Shown piece after piece: positions 17,462 through 26,805 of a DNA stretch of 64,000 nt. Under the pieces are notes generated by a model. The model had not been told where the DNA came from, ran no database searches, and saw only the letters and a program-made list of their open reading frames with translations. The stretch is from Caulobacteraceae bacterium PMMR1. GTDB lineage: Bacteria; Pseudomonadota; Alphaproteobacteria; Caulobacterales; Caulobacteraceae. Position 1 is the stretch's first letter. Each line of letters begins with the position of its first letter. Location: positions 1,240,001 through 1,304,000 of the forward strand of contig JPOM01000001.1 in NCBI GenBank assembly GCA_000733915.1, read 5' to 3'. A program made the position numbers and the translations under genes.

Positions 17462-17691
17462 GCGCGCACCCGCACCACCACCACGCCGTCGTCCCGCGTT
17501 TCGGCGCTGAGCACGCTCAGGCCCTTTTGCGCCGCCAGGTGAGGCGCGTCGATCCGGGCCATAGGGTCGTCGGCGATCAGTTCCACGACCGCGCCCGCCG
17601 GCGCCGCCTCCAACGCTCGCGCGAGGCGCAGGGTCGGCACCGGGCAGCGATGGCCGCGCGCGTCGACGAAGATCACCTGCGGCTCGGGCAT
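17458..17691 (-). CDS. TusA/SirA-like sulfurtransferase family protein
   Basis: A 77-residue protein with the TusA fold: the conserved CPVP motif (Cys-Pro-x-Pro) in DARGHRCPVPTLRLARALEA near residue 16, followed by GAVVELIADDP. TusA-like proteins carry persulfide sulfur for tRNA thiolation, molybdenum cofactor or sulfur oxidation; the particular role here is unknown. The stop codon uses the CTAG of the CCTAGG hexamer next to the IS element, so the insertion sits right against the 3' end without harming the gene. It is divergent from ku, with a 99-base gap. Confidence 0.85.
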   Translation of the reverse strand: MPEPQVIFVDARGHRCPVPTLRLARALEAAPAGAVVELIADDPMARIDAPHLAAQKGLSVLSAETRDDGVVVVRVRA

Positions 17692-17790
17692 GGCCCTGTG
17701 TGACCGGGGCGCGCCGTCCGCACAAGCGCCTCTGCGCCGAACGAATCACCTCGCGCGCCGTTCACCCTTCGAATCGATCCGGAGGCGTCC

Positions 17791-18678
17791 ATGGCGCTGC
17801 GTCCCACCTGGCAGGGGCACCTGAAGCTGTCCCTCGTCACCTGTCCCGTCGCGCTCTACGCCGCGACCTCTTCAGCGGGGGACGTGCACTTCCACCTGAT
17901 CAACCCCAAGACCCACAACCGCATCCGGATGGTCACGACCGACCCGGACGAGGGGCCGGTGGAGCGCTCCAGCCTGGTGAAGGGCTACGAAGTCGAGAAA
18001 GGCCGCTACATCCTGCTGGACGACGAGGACCTGCAGTCGGTGAAGCTCGAGAGCACCAAGACGCTCGACATCGAGCGCTTCGTGGACGTGAGCGAGATCG
18101 ACCGGCTCTATTGGAACGCTCCCTACTTCCTGAAGCCTGACGGCAAGATGGCGGCGGAGGCCTTCAGCGTGATCCGCGAGGCGATGGGGCGTTCGTGCAA
18201 GATCGCGCTGGGCCGCGTCGTACTGCACACCCGCGAGCGGCTGATGGCGCTGGAGCCCCGGGACAAGGGCATCCTCGCCTGGAGCCTGCGCACGCGGGAC
18301 GAGGTCCGCAACCCCGACGAGGCCTTCTCCGACATCCCCGAGGTGAAGGCCGACACCGCCATGATCGAGATCGCCACCAAGATCATCGAGCAGCAGCAAG
18401 GCGCCTTTGATCCCAGCCAGTTCACCGACCGCTACGAGGAGGCGCTGAAAGCGCTGATCGCGCGCAAGGAGAAGGGCCAGACCCCGGTCTCCGCGCCCGA
18501 GCCCAAGGACACCAAGGTCACCGACCTCATGGAGGCGCTTCGCGCCAGCTTGCAGCGGAGCTCGAGCGGGCGGACGTCCCCCGCACCTCCGGCGCCGGCC
18601 AAGCGGCCCGCCCGGGCCGCCTCGGCCGCCAAGCCCGCCGCGCGCCGGGAGAGCGGAGGCCGGCGCAAGGCGGGCTGA
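17791..18678 (+). CDS. ku: Non-homologous end-joining protein Ku
   Basis: A 295-residue bacterial Ku. The start is ATG 17791, with GGAGG at 17781-17785. The N-terminal beta barrel begins with RPTWQGHLKLSLVTCPVALY, and the HLI...H.RI pattern and the VVLHTRERLMALEP segment near 150 match the family. The core ends near residue 240, and a basic Ala/Pro/Arg-rich tail (from about 255 to the end, RRESGGRRKAG) fits the C-terminal extension known to aid DNA binding and threading. Ku homodimers bind broken ends and recruit LigD. No ligD is present in the window. The gene lies between an IS element with a TusA-like gene and an acyl-CoA dehydrogenase gene. Confidence 0.93.
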   Translation: MALRPTWQGHLKLSLVTCPVALYAATSSAGDVHFHLINPKTHNRIRMVTTDPDEGPVERSSLVKGYEVEKGRYILLDDEDLQSVKLESTKTLDIERFVDVSEIDRLYWNAPYFLKPDGKMAAEAFSVIREAMGRSCKIALGRVVLHTRERLMALEPRDKGILAWSLRTRDEVRNPDEAFSDIPEVKADTAMIEIATKIIEQQQGAFDPSQFTDRYEEALKALIARKEKGQTPVSAPEPKDTKVTDLMEALRASLQRSSSGRTSPAPPAPAKRPARAASAAKPAARRESGGRRKAG

Positions 18679-18770
18679 TTTCAGGCTCGCCTCTGGAACT
18701 CGGCCAAGGTCGTTCGCACTTGCGGAAATGAGTCGCTATCTTGGCGACGATTATCCCGCAGGAGCGCGCC

Positions 18771-20468
18771 GTGAGCTTGGCCGAAGCCGTCGCCCGACCC
18801 GAGACCCTGGTGCTGTCCGATCTTCGGGACCTGCTGGCCGGGGCGGCCGAAGCGTCTGCGAGGTTCGTGCGCGCCGGCACGGCGGCGGTGCGGGCCAAGG
18901 TCGCGCCGAGCGGCAAGATCGACCGCGCCCTTTTCGACCGCGAGCAGCACGCCGTCCATGGCCTGGCCTGGTACGCCACCTACGCCCAGCTCTTCGCCCA
19001 GGTCAGCGCCTGGGCTGAGCGGCTGGCCGCCGAGAACCGGTTCGGGGAGACGGAGGCGCTGCTCGCCCAGCTGCTCGGCTCCGAATACGCCTGTCAGCTC
19101 GTGGGCGGCATACCGATGAACCAGGGCGAGGTGGTCCGGCCGCTGGACCTCGGAGTCGATCAGGGCGCCATGCAACTGCTGTTCGCGCCCGCGCTCTCGG
19201 CCCTGATGCAGCGCGGCGGGGGCCAGGCGGCGAAGACCCGCCTTGCCGAACTCGTGGCCGAGGCCCAGGGCCGTCCGACCGTAGAGGTCACGGGTCTGGA
19301 CGCAGACATGGAGATGATCCGCGACCAGTTCCACGCGTTCGCGGAGGAGAAGGTCACGCCCTTTGCGCACGGCTGGCACCTGCGCGACGAGCTGATCCCG
19401 CTGGAGCTGATCCAGGAGCTCGGGGCGCTGGGCGTCTTCGGCCTGACCGTGCCGGAGGAGTACGGCGGCGCGGGCCTGGGCAAGACCGCCATGTGCGTCG
19501 TCTCCGAGGAGCTCAGCCGCGCCTACATCGGGGTGGGCTCGCTCGGCACCCGCTCGGAGATCGCCGCGGAGCTGATCCTAACCGGCGGCACCCAGGCCCA
19601 GAAGGACGCATGGCTGCCCAAGATCGCGACGGCCGAGATCCTGCCGACCGCCGTCTTCACCGAACCGAACACGGGCTCCGATCTCGGCGCGCTGCGCACC
19701 CGCGCCGCCCGCGAGGGCGACGTCTATGTCGTGAACGGCAACAAGACGTGGATCACCCACGCCGCCCGCGCGGACGTCATGACGCTCCTGGCGCGGACCG
19801 ATCCCAACACCACCGACTACCGCGGGCTTTCCACGTTCCTGGCCGAGAAGCCGCGCGGCTCCGACGACCAGCCCTTCCCGGGCGAAGGCATGAGCGGCGG
19901 CGAGATCGGAGTGCTCGGCTACCGGGGCATGAAGGAATACGAGATCGCCTTCGACGGCTTCCGGGTGAAGGCCGACAATCTGCTCGGGGGCGAGGAAGGC
20001 CAAGGCTTCAAGCAGCTGATGGCCACCTTCGAATCGGCCCGCATCCAGACTGCCGCGCGCGCGGTGGGCGTGGCCCAGGGCGCGATGGAGCAGGGGCTGT
20101 CGTACGCCTTGTCGCGGGTGCAGTTCGGCGGGCCGATCTTCGGCTTCCCGCGGGTGCACAACAAGATCGCGATGATGGCGGCCGAGATCATGGGCGTTCG
20201 CCAGCTGACCTACTTTGCAGCCGCGGAGAAGGACCAGGGCCGCCGGTGCGACCTTGAGGCGGGCATGGCCAAGCTGCTCGCCGCGCGAGTGGCGTGGGCG
20301 GCGGCGGATAACGCGCTGCAGATCCACGGCGGCAACGGCTTCGCCCTCGAATACCCGATCAGCCGCATTCTCTGCGACGCGCGCATCCTGAACATCTTCG
20401 AGGGCGCAGGCGAGATCCAGGCCCAGGTGATCGCGCGGCGTCTGCTGGAAGAGGGGCGGAACGGTTGA
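18771..20468 (+). CDS. mcd: Acyl-CoA dehydrogenase, probably methylsuccinyl-CoA dehydrogenase
   Basis: About 565 residues from GTG 18771, which has AGGAG about 9 bases upstream; a TTG at 18741 is less likely. The C-terminal 400 residues form a standard acyl-CoA dehydrogenase with FAD-binding segments (VFTEPNTGSDLGALRTRA and YVVNGNKTWITHAARADVM), RVQFGGPIFGFPRVHNKIAM, and LQIHGGNGFALEYPISR near the end. The extra N-terminal part of about 165 residues (EQHAVHGLAWYATYAQLFAQ and GGIPMNQGEVVRPLDLG) is the feature of the long methylsuccinyl-CoA dehydrogenase group of the ethylmalonyl-CoA pathway. That pathway lets alphaproteobacteria assimilate acetyl-CoA. The general family is certain; the specific substrate is a reasoned guess. 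Confidence 0.7.
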   Translation: MSLAEAVARPETLVLSDLRDLLAGAAEASARFVRAGTAAVRAKVAPSGKIDRALFDREQHAVHGLAWYATYAQLFAQVSAWAERLAAENRFGETEALLAQLLGSEYACQLVGGIPMNQGEVVRPLDLGVDQGAMQLLFAPALSALMQRGGGQAAKTRLAELVAEAQGRPTVEVTGLDADMEMIRDQFHAFAEEKVTPFAHGWHLRDELIPLELIQELGALGVFGLTVPEEYGGAGLGKTAMCVVSEELSRAYIGVGSLGTRSEIAAELILTGGTQAQKDAWLPKIATAEILPTAVFTEPNTGSDLGALRTRAAREGDVYVVNGNKTWITHAARADVMTLLARTDPNTTDYRGLSTFLAEKPRGSDDQPFPGEGMSGGEIGVLGYRGMKEYEIAFDGFRVKADNLLGGEEGQGFKQLMATFESARIQTAARAVGVAQGAMEQGLSYALSRVQFGGPIFGFPRVHNKIAMMAAEIMGVRQLTYFAAAEKDQGRRCDLEAGMAKLLAARVAWAAADNALQIHGGNGFALEYPISRILCDARILNIFEGAGEIQAQVIARRLLEEGRNG

Positions 20469-20496
20469 GCCGGGCCGCGCCAGCCTGACTTGCGGC

Positions 20497-22536
20497 TCAG
20501 TTCTCGTCGGGGACGCAGGCCTCGAGCTCCTGAAGCCACAGGGCCGGGGAGGCGTCGGACGGCATCCGCCAGTCGCCCCGTGGCGAGAGCGACCCTCCGG
20601 ACGACAGCTTGGGACCGTTCGGCAACGCCGAACGCTTGAACTGGTTGGCGAAGAACCGCTTCAGGAACACCCGCATCCAGCGCTTGATCTCGGGCAGATC
20701 GAACGCCCGGCGGTCGGCCTCGGCGAGACCGGGCGGCCAGCGCCCAGCTTCGGCGTCGCGCCAGGCGCTCCAGGCCAGATAGGCGATCTTGGAGGGTCGG
20801 AAGCCGTAGCGCGTCAGGTAGTAGAGATTGAAGTCCTGCAGCGCATAGGGGCCGACGACGCTTTCGGTGCTCTGCGCCTTGCCGCCGGCGTCGGCGGGGA
20901 TCAGCTCTGGCGAGATCTCGGTCGCCAAGACCGCATTTAGAGTGCGGACGACCTCCGCGTCGAACTGTCCCGAGGCGGCGGCGAAGCGGATCAGATGCTG
21001 GATCAGCGTCTTGGGCACAGAGCCGTTCGGATTGTAGTGCGACATCTGATCGCCGACGCCATAGGTGCACCAGCCGAGCGCGAGCTCCGACAGGTCGCCG
21101 GTGCCCACGACCAGCGCCCCGTGCTGGTTGGCCAGGCGGAACAGATAGTCGGTCCGAAGCCCCGCCTGGACGTTCTCGAAGGTCGCGTCATAGACCGCTT
21201 CCCCCCGCGAGAAGGGGTGGTCGAGGTCGCCCAGCATCTGGCGCGCGGCGGGGCGGATGTCGATCTCCGCTGCGCTCACGCCCAGGCCCCGCATCAGCGC
21301 CCAGGCGTTCGTCTTCGTCTCGTCCGACGTCGCAAACCCGGGAAGCGTGTAGGCCAGCACGTGGGCGCGGGGCAGCTGCAACAGGTCCATGGCCCGCACC
21401 GCGACGATCAGGGCTTCGGTGGAGTCCAGCCCGCCGGAGACGCCGATGACCAGCTTCTGCAGACCCGTGGCGCGCAGCCGCTCGGTGAGCCCTTGCACCT
21501 GGATGTTCCAGGACTCGTAGCAATCGGCCTCCAGCTTGGCGGGGTCCGACGGCACATAGGGGAAGCGCTCCAGGGGCCGGCGGAGCTGAAGACGCCCGGC
21601 GGGCGGATCGAAGGCGATGCCCACGGTGCGATAGGCGCGCGCGGGCGCCTCGCCCCAGCTGCCGGTGCGCAGGCGCTCGGCGCGGATGCGGCCGAGGTCC
21701 ACGTCCGCCAGGCACAGGGTCGAGCCGCGGGGGAACCGCTCGGTCTCGGCGAGCAGGTCTCCCATCTCGAAGATGCAGGCATGGCCGTCCCAGGCGAGGT
21801 CGGTGGTCGACTCCCCCGGGCCCGCGGCGGAGTAGGCGTAAGCGGCGATGCAGCGCGCCGCCTGGGACGCGCAGAGCAGCCGCCGCGTCTGCGCCTTGCC
21901 GATCACGATGTTGCTGGCGGACAGGTTCAGCAGCACCTCCGCCCCGGCTGCGGCCGCGGCGCTGGAGGGTGGGGAGGGCGTCCAGACGTCCTCGCAGATC
22001 TCCAGGTGCAGGCAGGCGGGTGCGATCCCCTCGAGCTGGAACAGCAGGTCGACCCCGAAGGGCGCGTGCTGGCGGCCGGCCGCGATGGTTTCGCCCGCGA
22101 CGTCGCGGCCCGAGGCGAACCAGCGCCGCTCGTAGAACTCCCGGTAGTTGGGCAGGTAGGTCTTGGGGACCACGCCCCGCACCACGCCGTCCTGGATCAG
22201 CACGGCGCAGTTGTAGAGCCGTCCCTTGTGCGGCAGGGGGGCGCCGAGCGCGACGGCGGCGCGCAAGCCCCGCGTGGCCTGCGCAATCCCGGCGATGGCG
22301 TCCTGCACCGCGTCCAGCAGGGTCGATTGCAGATGCAGGTCGTCGATGGCGTAGGCGCTGAGCCCGAGCTCGGGGAACAGCAGCACGGCTGCGCCCTCGG
22401 CCTCGCCCTGACGGATCAGCTCCAGCGTCGCCTGCGTGTTGTACTCCACGTCGGCGGGCTTCAACCGCGGGACGCCCACGCCGACGCGCAGAAACTCATG
22501 AGCGTAGGGGGAGGCGAAGGGCGGAGCGGCCGTCAT
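20497..22536 (-). CDS. nadE: Glutamine-dependent NAD(+) synthetase
   Basis: A 679-residue two-domain enzyme. The N-terminal nitrilase-type glutaminase has the Glu in [16 protein letters not shown] (near 50), the Lys in [14 protein letters not shown] (near 125) and the nucleophile Cys in [12 protein letters not shown] (near 178). The C-terminal synthetase has the PP-loop [15 protein letters not shown] (near 366) and the [19 protein letters not shown] segment. It amidates deamido-NAD in the last step of NAD synthesis, using glutamine-derived ammonia passed through an internal tunnel. The length matches the long glutamine-dependent type. It is convergent with the acyl-CoA dehydrogenase gene and intact. 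Confidence 0.95.
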   Translation of the reverse strand: MTAAPPFASPYAHEFLRVGVGVPRLKPADVEYNTQATLELIRQGEAEGAAVLLFPELGLSAYAIDDLHLQSTLLDAVQDAIAGIAQATRGLRAAVALGAPLPHKGRLYNCAVLIQDGVVRGVVPKTYLPNYREFYERRWFASGRDVAGETIAAGRQHAPFGVDLLFQLEGIAPACLHLEICEDVWTPSPPSSAAAAAGAEVLLNLSASNIVIGKAQTRRLLCASQAARCIAAYAYSAAGPGESTTDLAWDGHACIFEMGDLLAETERFPRGSTLCLADVDLGRIRAERLRTGSWGEAPARAYRTVGIAFDPPAGRLQLRRPLERFPYVPSDPAKLEADCYESWNIQVQGLTERLRATGLQKLVIGVSGGLDSTEALIVAVRAMDLLQLPRAHVLAYTLPGFATSDETKTNAWALMRGLGVSAAEIDIRPAARQMLGDLDHPFSRGEAVYDATFENVQAGLRTDYLFRLANQHGALVVGTGDLSELALGWCTYGVGDQMSHYNPNGSVPKTLIQHLIRFAAASGQFDAEVVRTLNAVLATEISPELIPADAGGKAQSTESVVGPYALQDFNLYYLTRYGFRPSKIAYLAWSAWRDAEAGRWPPGLAEADRRAFDLPEIKRWMRVFLKRFFANQFKRSALPNGPKLSSGGSLSPRGDWRMPSDASPALWLQELEACVPDEN

Positions 22537-22609
22537 GGCGCGGGAACATAGGCCCTTCGTGGCGCAAGCTGAACCTTCGCCTCGCGGATCGGCTCGCGCA
22601 CAGACCGGC

Positions 22610-24231
22610 TCAGGCGGGTTCCGTCTCTCCGACTTCGGCCTTGGCGGACTTGATCGGCGCCGCCCGCATCAGGAACGCCGGGGTGTCCGCGCCGAAGCCG
22701 ACGACGGGCCGCTCGCCCCGCTCGTAGCGGGGGCCCGGTCGCGATCCCGCTCGCGGCGCGGTTCGGGCTCGCGCCGACGGGCGGCGGTTTCGACCTCCGG
22801 CTCGTGACGAGGCTCGCGCCGGGGTTCCGGGCGAGGCTCTGCGCGGGATTCAGGACGAGGCTCCGGGCGGCGCTCCCGCGACCGGCAGGGTTCGGCGCGC
22901 GTCCGCGGCGCAGGCGCCTCGGCCGTTTCAGCCGCTTCGACTCCCTCGGCGCGGGGCATGGGGGTCAGGGGCTCTATGGAGGCCCGCTCGCCGTGGTCCT
23001 TCACCGGACGCTCGCGGTCGCGACCGCGGTCGCGGCGCGGACGGCGCGCACGGTCCCGGTCGCCGCGGCTCTCGCGCTCGCCGCCCTCGGCCTTGGACCA
23101 GTCGAGATCAAGCGTGATCTCCTCCGGCGTCTTCTTGATGAGCTTTACGACCTTGTCGTAGTTCTTCAGGTCGGCCGGCGAGACGATCATGAACGCCTCG
23201 CCCTTGCGACCCGCGCGGCCCGTGCGGCCGATGCGGTGAACGTAATCCTCGGCGTGGAAGGGCACGTCGTAATTGAAGACGTGGCTCACCGCCGGGATGT
23301 CGAGCCCGCGCGCCGCCACGTCGGAGGCGACCAGCAGCTTAAGCTCGCCCTTCCGGAAGCTCTCCAGCGTGCGCGTGCGCATCGCCTGGTCGAGGTCGCC
23401 GTGGATCGGAGCCGCGTCGAAGCCGTGCACCCTCAGCGACTTGGCGACGATATCGACGTCGCTTTTGCGATTGCAGAAGACGATGCCGCTTTCCGGCGCG
23501 GCCGCCTCCACCAGCGCCCGAAGCGCCATGCGCTTGGCCTTGGGGTCCGAGATCGGGATCTTGGCCGCGTGCTGCTCGATGGTCTCCGCGGTGGTGGCGG
23601 GGCGGGCGACTTCGATCCGCGTCGGATCCTTGAGGAACTGGGTGGTCAGCCGGGTGATCTCCGGCGGCATGGTCGCGGAGAAGAACAGGGTCTGCTTCAC
23701 CGGCGGCGTCAGCTTGAAGATGCGCTCCAGGTCCGGGATGAAGCCCATGTCGAGCATCCGGTCGGCCTCGTCGACGACCATGATCTGCACGCCCACGAGC
23801 ATCAGCTTGCCGCGATCGAACAGGTCGAGCAGGCGGCCCGGCGTGGCGATCAGCACGTCCACGCCGCGGTCCAGCTTCTTGATCTGGTCCTCGAAGGACA
23901 CGCCGCCGATCAGCAGCGCCCAGCTGAGCTTGGTGTTCTTGGCGTACTTCTCGAAGGACGCCGCCACCTGGTCGGCCAGCTCCCGAGTGGGCGCGATCAC
24001 CAGGCTGCGCGCCTGTTTCGCCTTGGCGCGTCCAGCGGCGAGCCGATCGATCATCGGCAGGGTGAAGGCGGCCGTCTTGCCCGTGCCCGTCTGGGCGATG
24101 CCCAGCACGTCACGCCCGGCGAGCGCGACGGGGATGGCCTGCTCTTGGATGGGGGTGGGGATCGTGTAGCCGGTCGCCTCGACCGCTTGGATGGTCGCGG
24201 GGCTGAGCCCCAGGTCTGCAAATGAGGTCAT
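22610..24231 (-). CDS. DEAD-box RNA helicase (frameshifted near the 3' end)
   Basis: The start is taken at ATG 24231 ([20 protein letters not shown]), the usual N-terminus with the Q motif. Helicase motifs are complete: AQTGTGKTA (near 48), [14 protein letters not shown] (near 152), SAT, ARGLDI and HRIGRTGR. A long charged tail rich in Arg, Glu and Pro follows residue about 400, as in RhlE-type helicases of ribosome assembly and the degradosome. The uncorrected frame ends at 22669 in a nonsense tail. One extra base in the CCC run at 22734-22736 gives a continuation reading [20 protein letters not shown] and then [10 protein letters not shown], with stop at 22610-22612. That ending is the conserved one, so I treat the shift as a missing base. 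Confidence 0.85.
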
Positions 24232-24399
24232 GTCACGCTTGAAGAACCGAGGCCGCCCGGTCTTGGGCGAGCGGGCGGCGCGGATCGCCGGACCTGCCGT
24301 CGGTCGATCCGCCATGTAGGAGCAAAATGTGAGTCGATCAACCGGGCGCAGGTCTGTCGGGTCTGGTCAAACCGGCGCGGTTCTGCTTGGCAAGGATTT

Positions 24400-25521
24400 A
24401 TGGACCCGCTGAAGCACGCGCGCCGCATCGTCGTGAAGGTCGGTTCCGCCCTGCTGGTGGGCGAGGACGGACGGGTCGACAGCGCCTGGCTGGCGAGGCT
24501 GGCGGGAGAGATCGCGGCGCTGCGGTCGGAGGGGCGTCAGGTGCTGGCGGTCTCGTCCGGGGCCGTCGCGCTCGGCCGCCGCAGGCTCGGGCTGGCCGCA
24601 GGCCCGCTCGAACTGGCCGAGAAGCAGGCCGCGGCGGCGGCAGGCCAGAGCCTCCTCATGCGAGCGTGGGAGGCGGCGCTGGAACCGCACGGGGCCGCCG
24701 TCGCCCAGGTGCTGCTCACGCGGGACGACACCGAGGTCCGCCGGCGCTGGCTCAACGCCCGCGCAACGGTCGCGACCCTGCTGCAACTTGGGGCCGTGCC
24801 GGTCGCCAACGAGAACGACACCGTGGCCACCGAAGAGATCCGCTACGGCGACAACGACCGGCTGGCCGCCCGGCTGGCCCAGATGTCAGGGGCGGACGCC
24901 CTGGTCTTGCTGTCCGACATAGATGGTCTTTACACGGCCGATCCCCGGCGCGATCCCGCAGCGCGGCACGTGCCCGTCCTCTCTAAGATCACGCCGGAGG
25001 TCGAGGCCATGGCCGGGGGAGCGAACGCCGCCGCTGCCGTCGGCTCCGGCGGCATGGCGACCAAGCTGTCAGCGGCCAGCATCGCGCAGAGCGCCGGCTG
25101 TCGCACGGTGATCGCCGCGGGCCGGGCCGCGGGCGGGCAAGGTCCGCTGGCCTTCGTGCGCGGCGGCGGTCGCTGCACGGTCATCGAAGCCTCCACCACG
25201 CCCCAGGCAGCCTACAAGGCCTGGATCGCGGGCTCGCTGGCGCCCCAGGGCGTGTTGCGGGTGGATGCGGGCGCAGCGCGCGCCCTGGCGGAGGGCTCCT
25301 CTCTGCTGGCCGCCGGCGTCACCTCGGTCGAGGGCGGTTTCGGCAAGGGCGACGCGGTGCTGGTGCAGGACGAGGCGGGCCGCATCCTCGCCCGGGGACT
25401 GGCGCGCTACGACGCGGGGGCGATCCGACGCATCCTGGGCCTGAGGTCGGAGGCGATCGCGGCGGTGCTGGGCGAGGGCGCCCGGCCCGTGGTGGTTCAC
25501 CGAGACGACCTGGCGCCCTGA
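24400..25521 (+). CDS. proB: Glutamate 5-kinase
   Basis: A 373-residue enzyme that phosphorylates glutamate in the first step of proline synthesis. The amino acid kinase domain covers residues 1-265 (KVGSALLV near 13, [14 protein letters not shown] near 52, [21 protein letters not shown] near 145, and [13 protein letters not shown] near 212). A C-terminal PUA domain follows (about 285-370, [13 protein letters not shown]). Start ATG 24400 fits. It is divergent from the helicase gene, with a 168-base gap. proA and obg, common partners, are not adjacent here; the next gene is a convergent hydrolase gene. Confidence 0.95.
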   Translation: MDPLKHARRIVVKVGSALLVGEDGRVDSAWLARLAGEIAALRSEGRQVLAVSSGAVALGRRRLGLAAGPLELAEKQAAAAAGQSLLMRAWEAALEPHGAAVAQVLLTRDDTEVRRRWLNARATVATLLQLGAVPVANENDTVATEEIRYGDNDRLAARLAQMSGADALVLLSDIDGLYTADPRRDPAARHVPVLSKITPEVEAMAGGANAAAAVGSGGMATKLSAASIAQSAGCRTVIAAGRAAGGQGPLAFVRGGGRCTVIEASTTPQAAYKAWIAGSLAPQGVLRVDAGAARALAEGSSLLAAGVTSVEGGFGKGDAVLVQDEAGRILARGLARYDAGAIRRILGLRSEAIAAVLGEGARPVVVHRDDLAP

Positions 25522-25534
25522 CCGCGAGGACGCC

Positions 25535-26287
25535 TTAGAGACCCCGCTCGGCCATCCAGGACAGGGCGGCGTCGGCAACTTGCGGCCAGCCCGGCTCCCC
25601 GATCGTCCAATGGCTCATCTCCGGAAAAATCTTCAGCTCAGCGTTCAGGCGCCGGGCCGTCGCCTGGACCGTCTGGACAGGATGGACCTGGTCCATGCCC
25701 CCGGTAAGCGCCAGCGCCGGCGCGCGGATGGAGAGCGGGGGGACGAACGCCGCCATGGTCGGGTCGAGCCACCAATTGACGATCTCGAACAGCGCCCGCC
25801 CGCTCTCGGGCACCATGCGCTGAAACAGCCGGCGCGCTTCGCTGGACGGCAGGCGGTCGAAGGTCAGGCGGCGCACGATGGGGTAGTCCGGCTCGATCGG
25901 CTGCAGCCAATAGGCCCCGCGCACATAAAGACCCACGGCGCTGGCCATCTCCACGCCGCTGGTGATCGGCTGGCCCCAGGGCGGGGAGGGCGCGATCACC
26001 ACCAGGCCCGCCACGGGCCGCCGCGCCGACGCGATCTGGCACACGAGCCCGCCCATCGAGTGCCCGACCAGCACCGGCGGGCGGTCCAGGCTGTCGATCA
26101 GGTCTACGATCTCTTGGGCGTAGTCGCGGATCGAGACGCCGGCCACCGCCAAGGCGCCCGCGCCGTCGTGACCGCGCAGGTCGGGGGTCAGCACCCGGAG
26201 CCCCGCCGCCTCGAAGGGCCGGCGGAAGTCGTCGAAGCACCAGCCGCCGCAGAAGGCGCCGTGCACCATGACCAAGGGCGCGCTCAC
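25535..26287 (-). CDS. Alpha/beta hydrolase
   Basis: About 250 residues from GTG 26287, whose first three bases overlap the rppH stop (GTGA). The alpha/beta hydrolase pattern is clear: an oxyanion region MVHGAFCGGWCFDDFRRPFE near residue 8, the nucleophile elbow VGHSMGGLVCQ (Ser near 82), an acid in LTGGMDQVHP near 205, and His in FPEMSHWTIGEPGW near 233. The shape resembles small esterases and lactone or ester hydrolases with a short lid. The substrate is unknown. Translational coupling to rppH suggests co-transcription in the minus-strand block that starts at lysK. Confidence 0.8.
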   Translation of the reverse strand: MSAPLVMVHGAFCGGWCFDDFRRPFEAAGLRVLTPDLRGHDGAGALAVAGVSIRDYAQEIVDLIDSLDRPPVLVGHSMGGLVCQIASARRPVAGLVVIAPSPPWGQPITSGVEMASAVGLYVRGAYWLQPIEPDYPIVRRLTFDRLPSSEARRLFQRMVPESGRALFEIVNWWLDPTMAAFVPPLSIRAPALALTGGMDQVHPVQTVQATARRLNAELKIFPEMSHWTIGEPGWPQVADAALSWMAERGL

Positions 26288-26805
26288 GCGGACTTTGTCG
26301 CATAAGCCGCAAAGCGTTCGACCACCTGGGCCACCGCGTCGCGTTTGAAGCTCACCATCAGCTCCGGCGCCTCGGCGAGGTCGGCCCAGCGCCAGGCGTC
26401 GAACTCCGGCGGCGGATGCGCGGCGAGGTCGATCTCGGAGTCCGGCCCCTCGAAGCGGAAGGCGAACCAGATCTGAGCCTGCCCGCGCCACTTGTCATGG
26501 GTGCGCTTGCTGCGGAGCCAGGGCGGGAAATCGTAAGCGATCCAGTCCTCGGTGCGGCCGAGCAGGGACACGGATCGGATGCCCGTCTCCTCCCAGAGCT
26601 CGCGCCGGGCGGCAGCCTCCAGCGCCTCGCCAGGGTCCACGCCGCCCTGCGGAAACTGCCAATTGTTCGGCCCGCTTTGGCCGAGCCGGCGGCCCATCCA
26701 CACCTTTCCCTCGGTATTGAACACCACGAGCCCCACGTTGGGCCGGTATCCGGCGGGGGGCGGGTTCGGATCGGGGCGGGGGTCGGTCGGGGAGCCTGCG
26801 GTCAC
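26284..26805 (-). CDS. rppH: RNA pyrophosphohydrolase (Nudix)
   Basis: About 173 residues from GTG 26805. The Nudix box is GGVDPGEALEAAARRELWEE followed by TGI (G-x5-E-x7-REL-EE-G), and the flanking RppH residues YRPNVGLVVFN, MGRRL and WQFPQGG are present. RppH converts the 5' triphosphate of mRNA to monophosphate and so starts decay by RNase E. The start overlaps the stop of the deacetylase gene (GTGA at 26802-26805) and the stop overlaps the hydrolase start. The order ctpA, deacetylase, rppH is a common alphaproteobacterial arrangement. Confidence 0.92.
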   Translation of the reverse strand: MTAGSPTDPRPDPNPPPAGYRPNVGLVVFNTEGKVWMGRRLGQSGPNNWQFPQGGVDPGEALEAAARRELWEETGIRSVSLLGRTEDWIAYDFPPWLRSKRTHDKWRGQAQIWFAFRFEGPDSEIDLAAHPPPEFDAWRWADLAEAPELMVSFKRDAVAQVVERFAAYATKSA

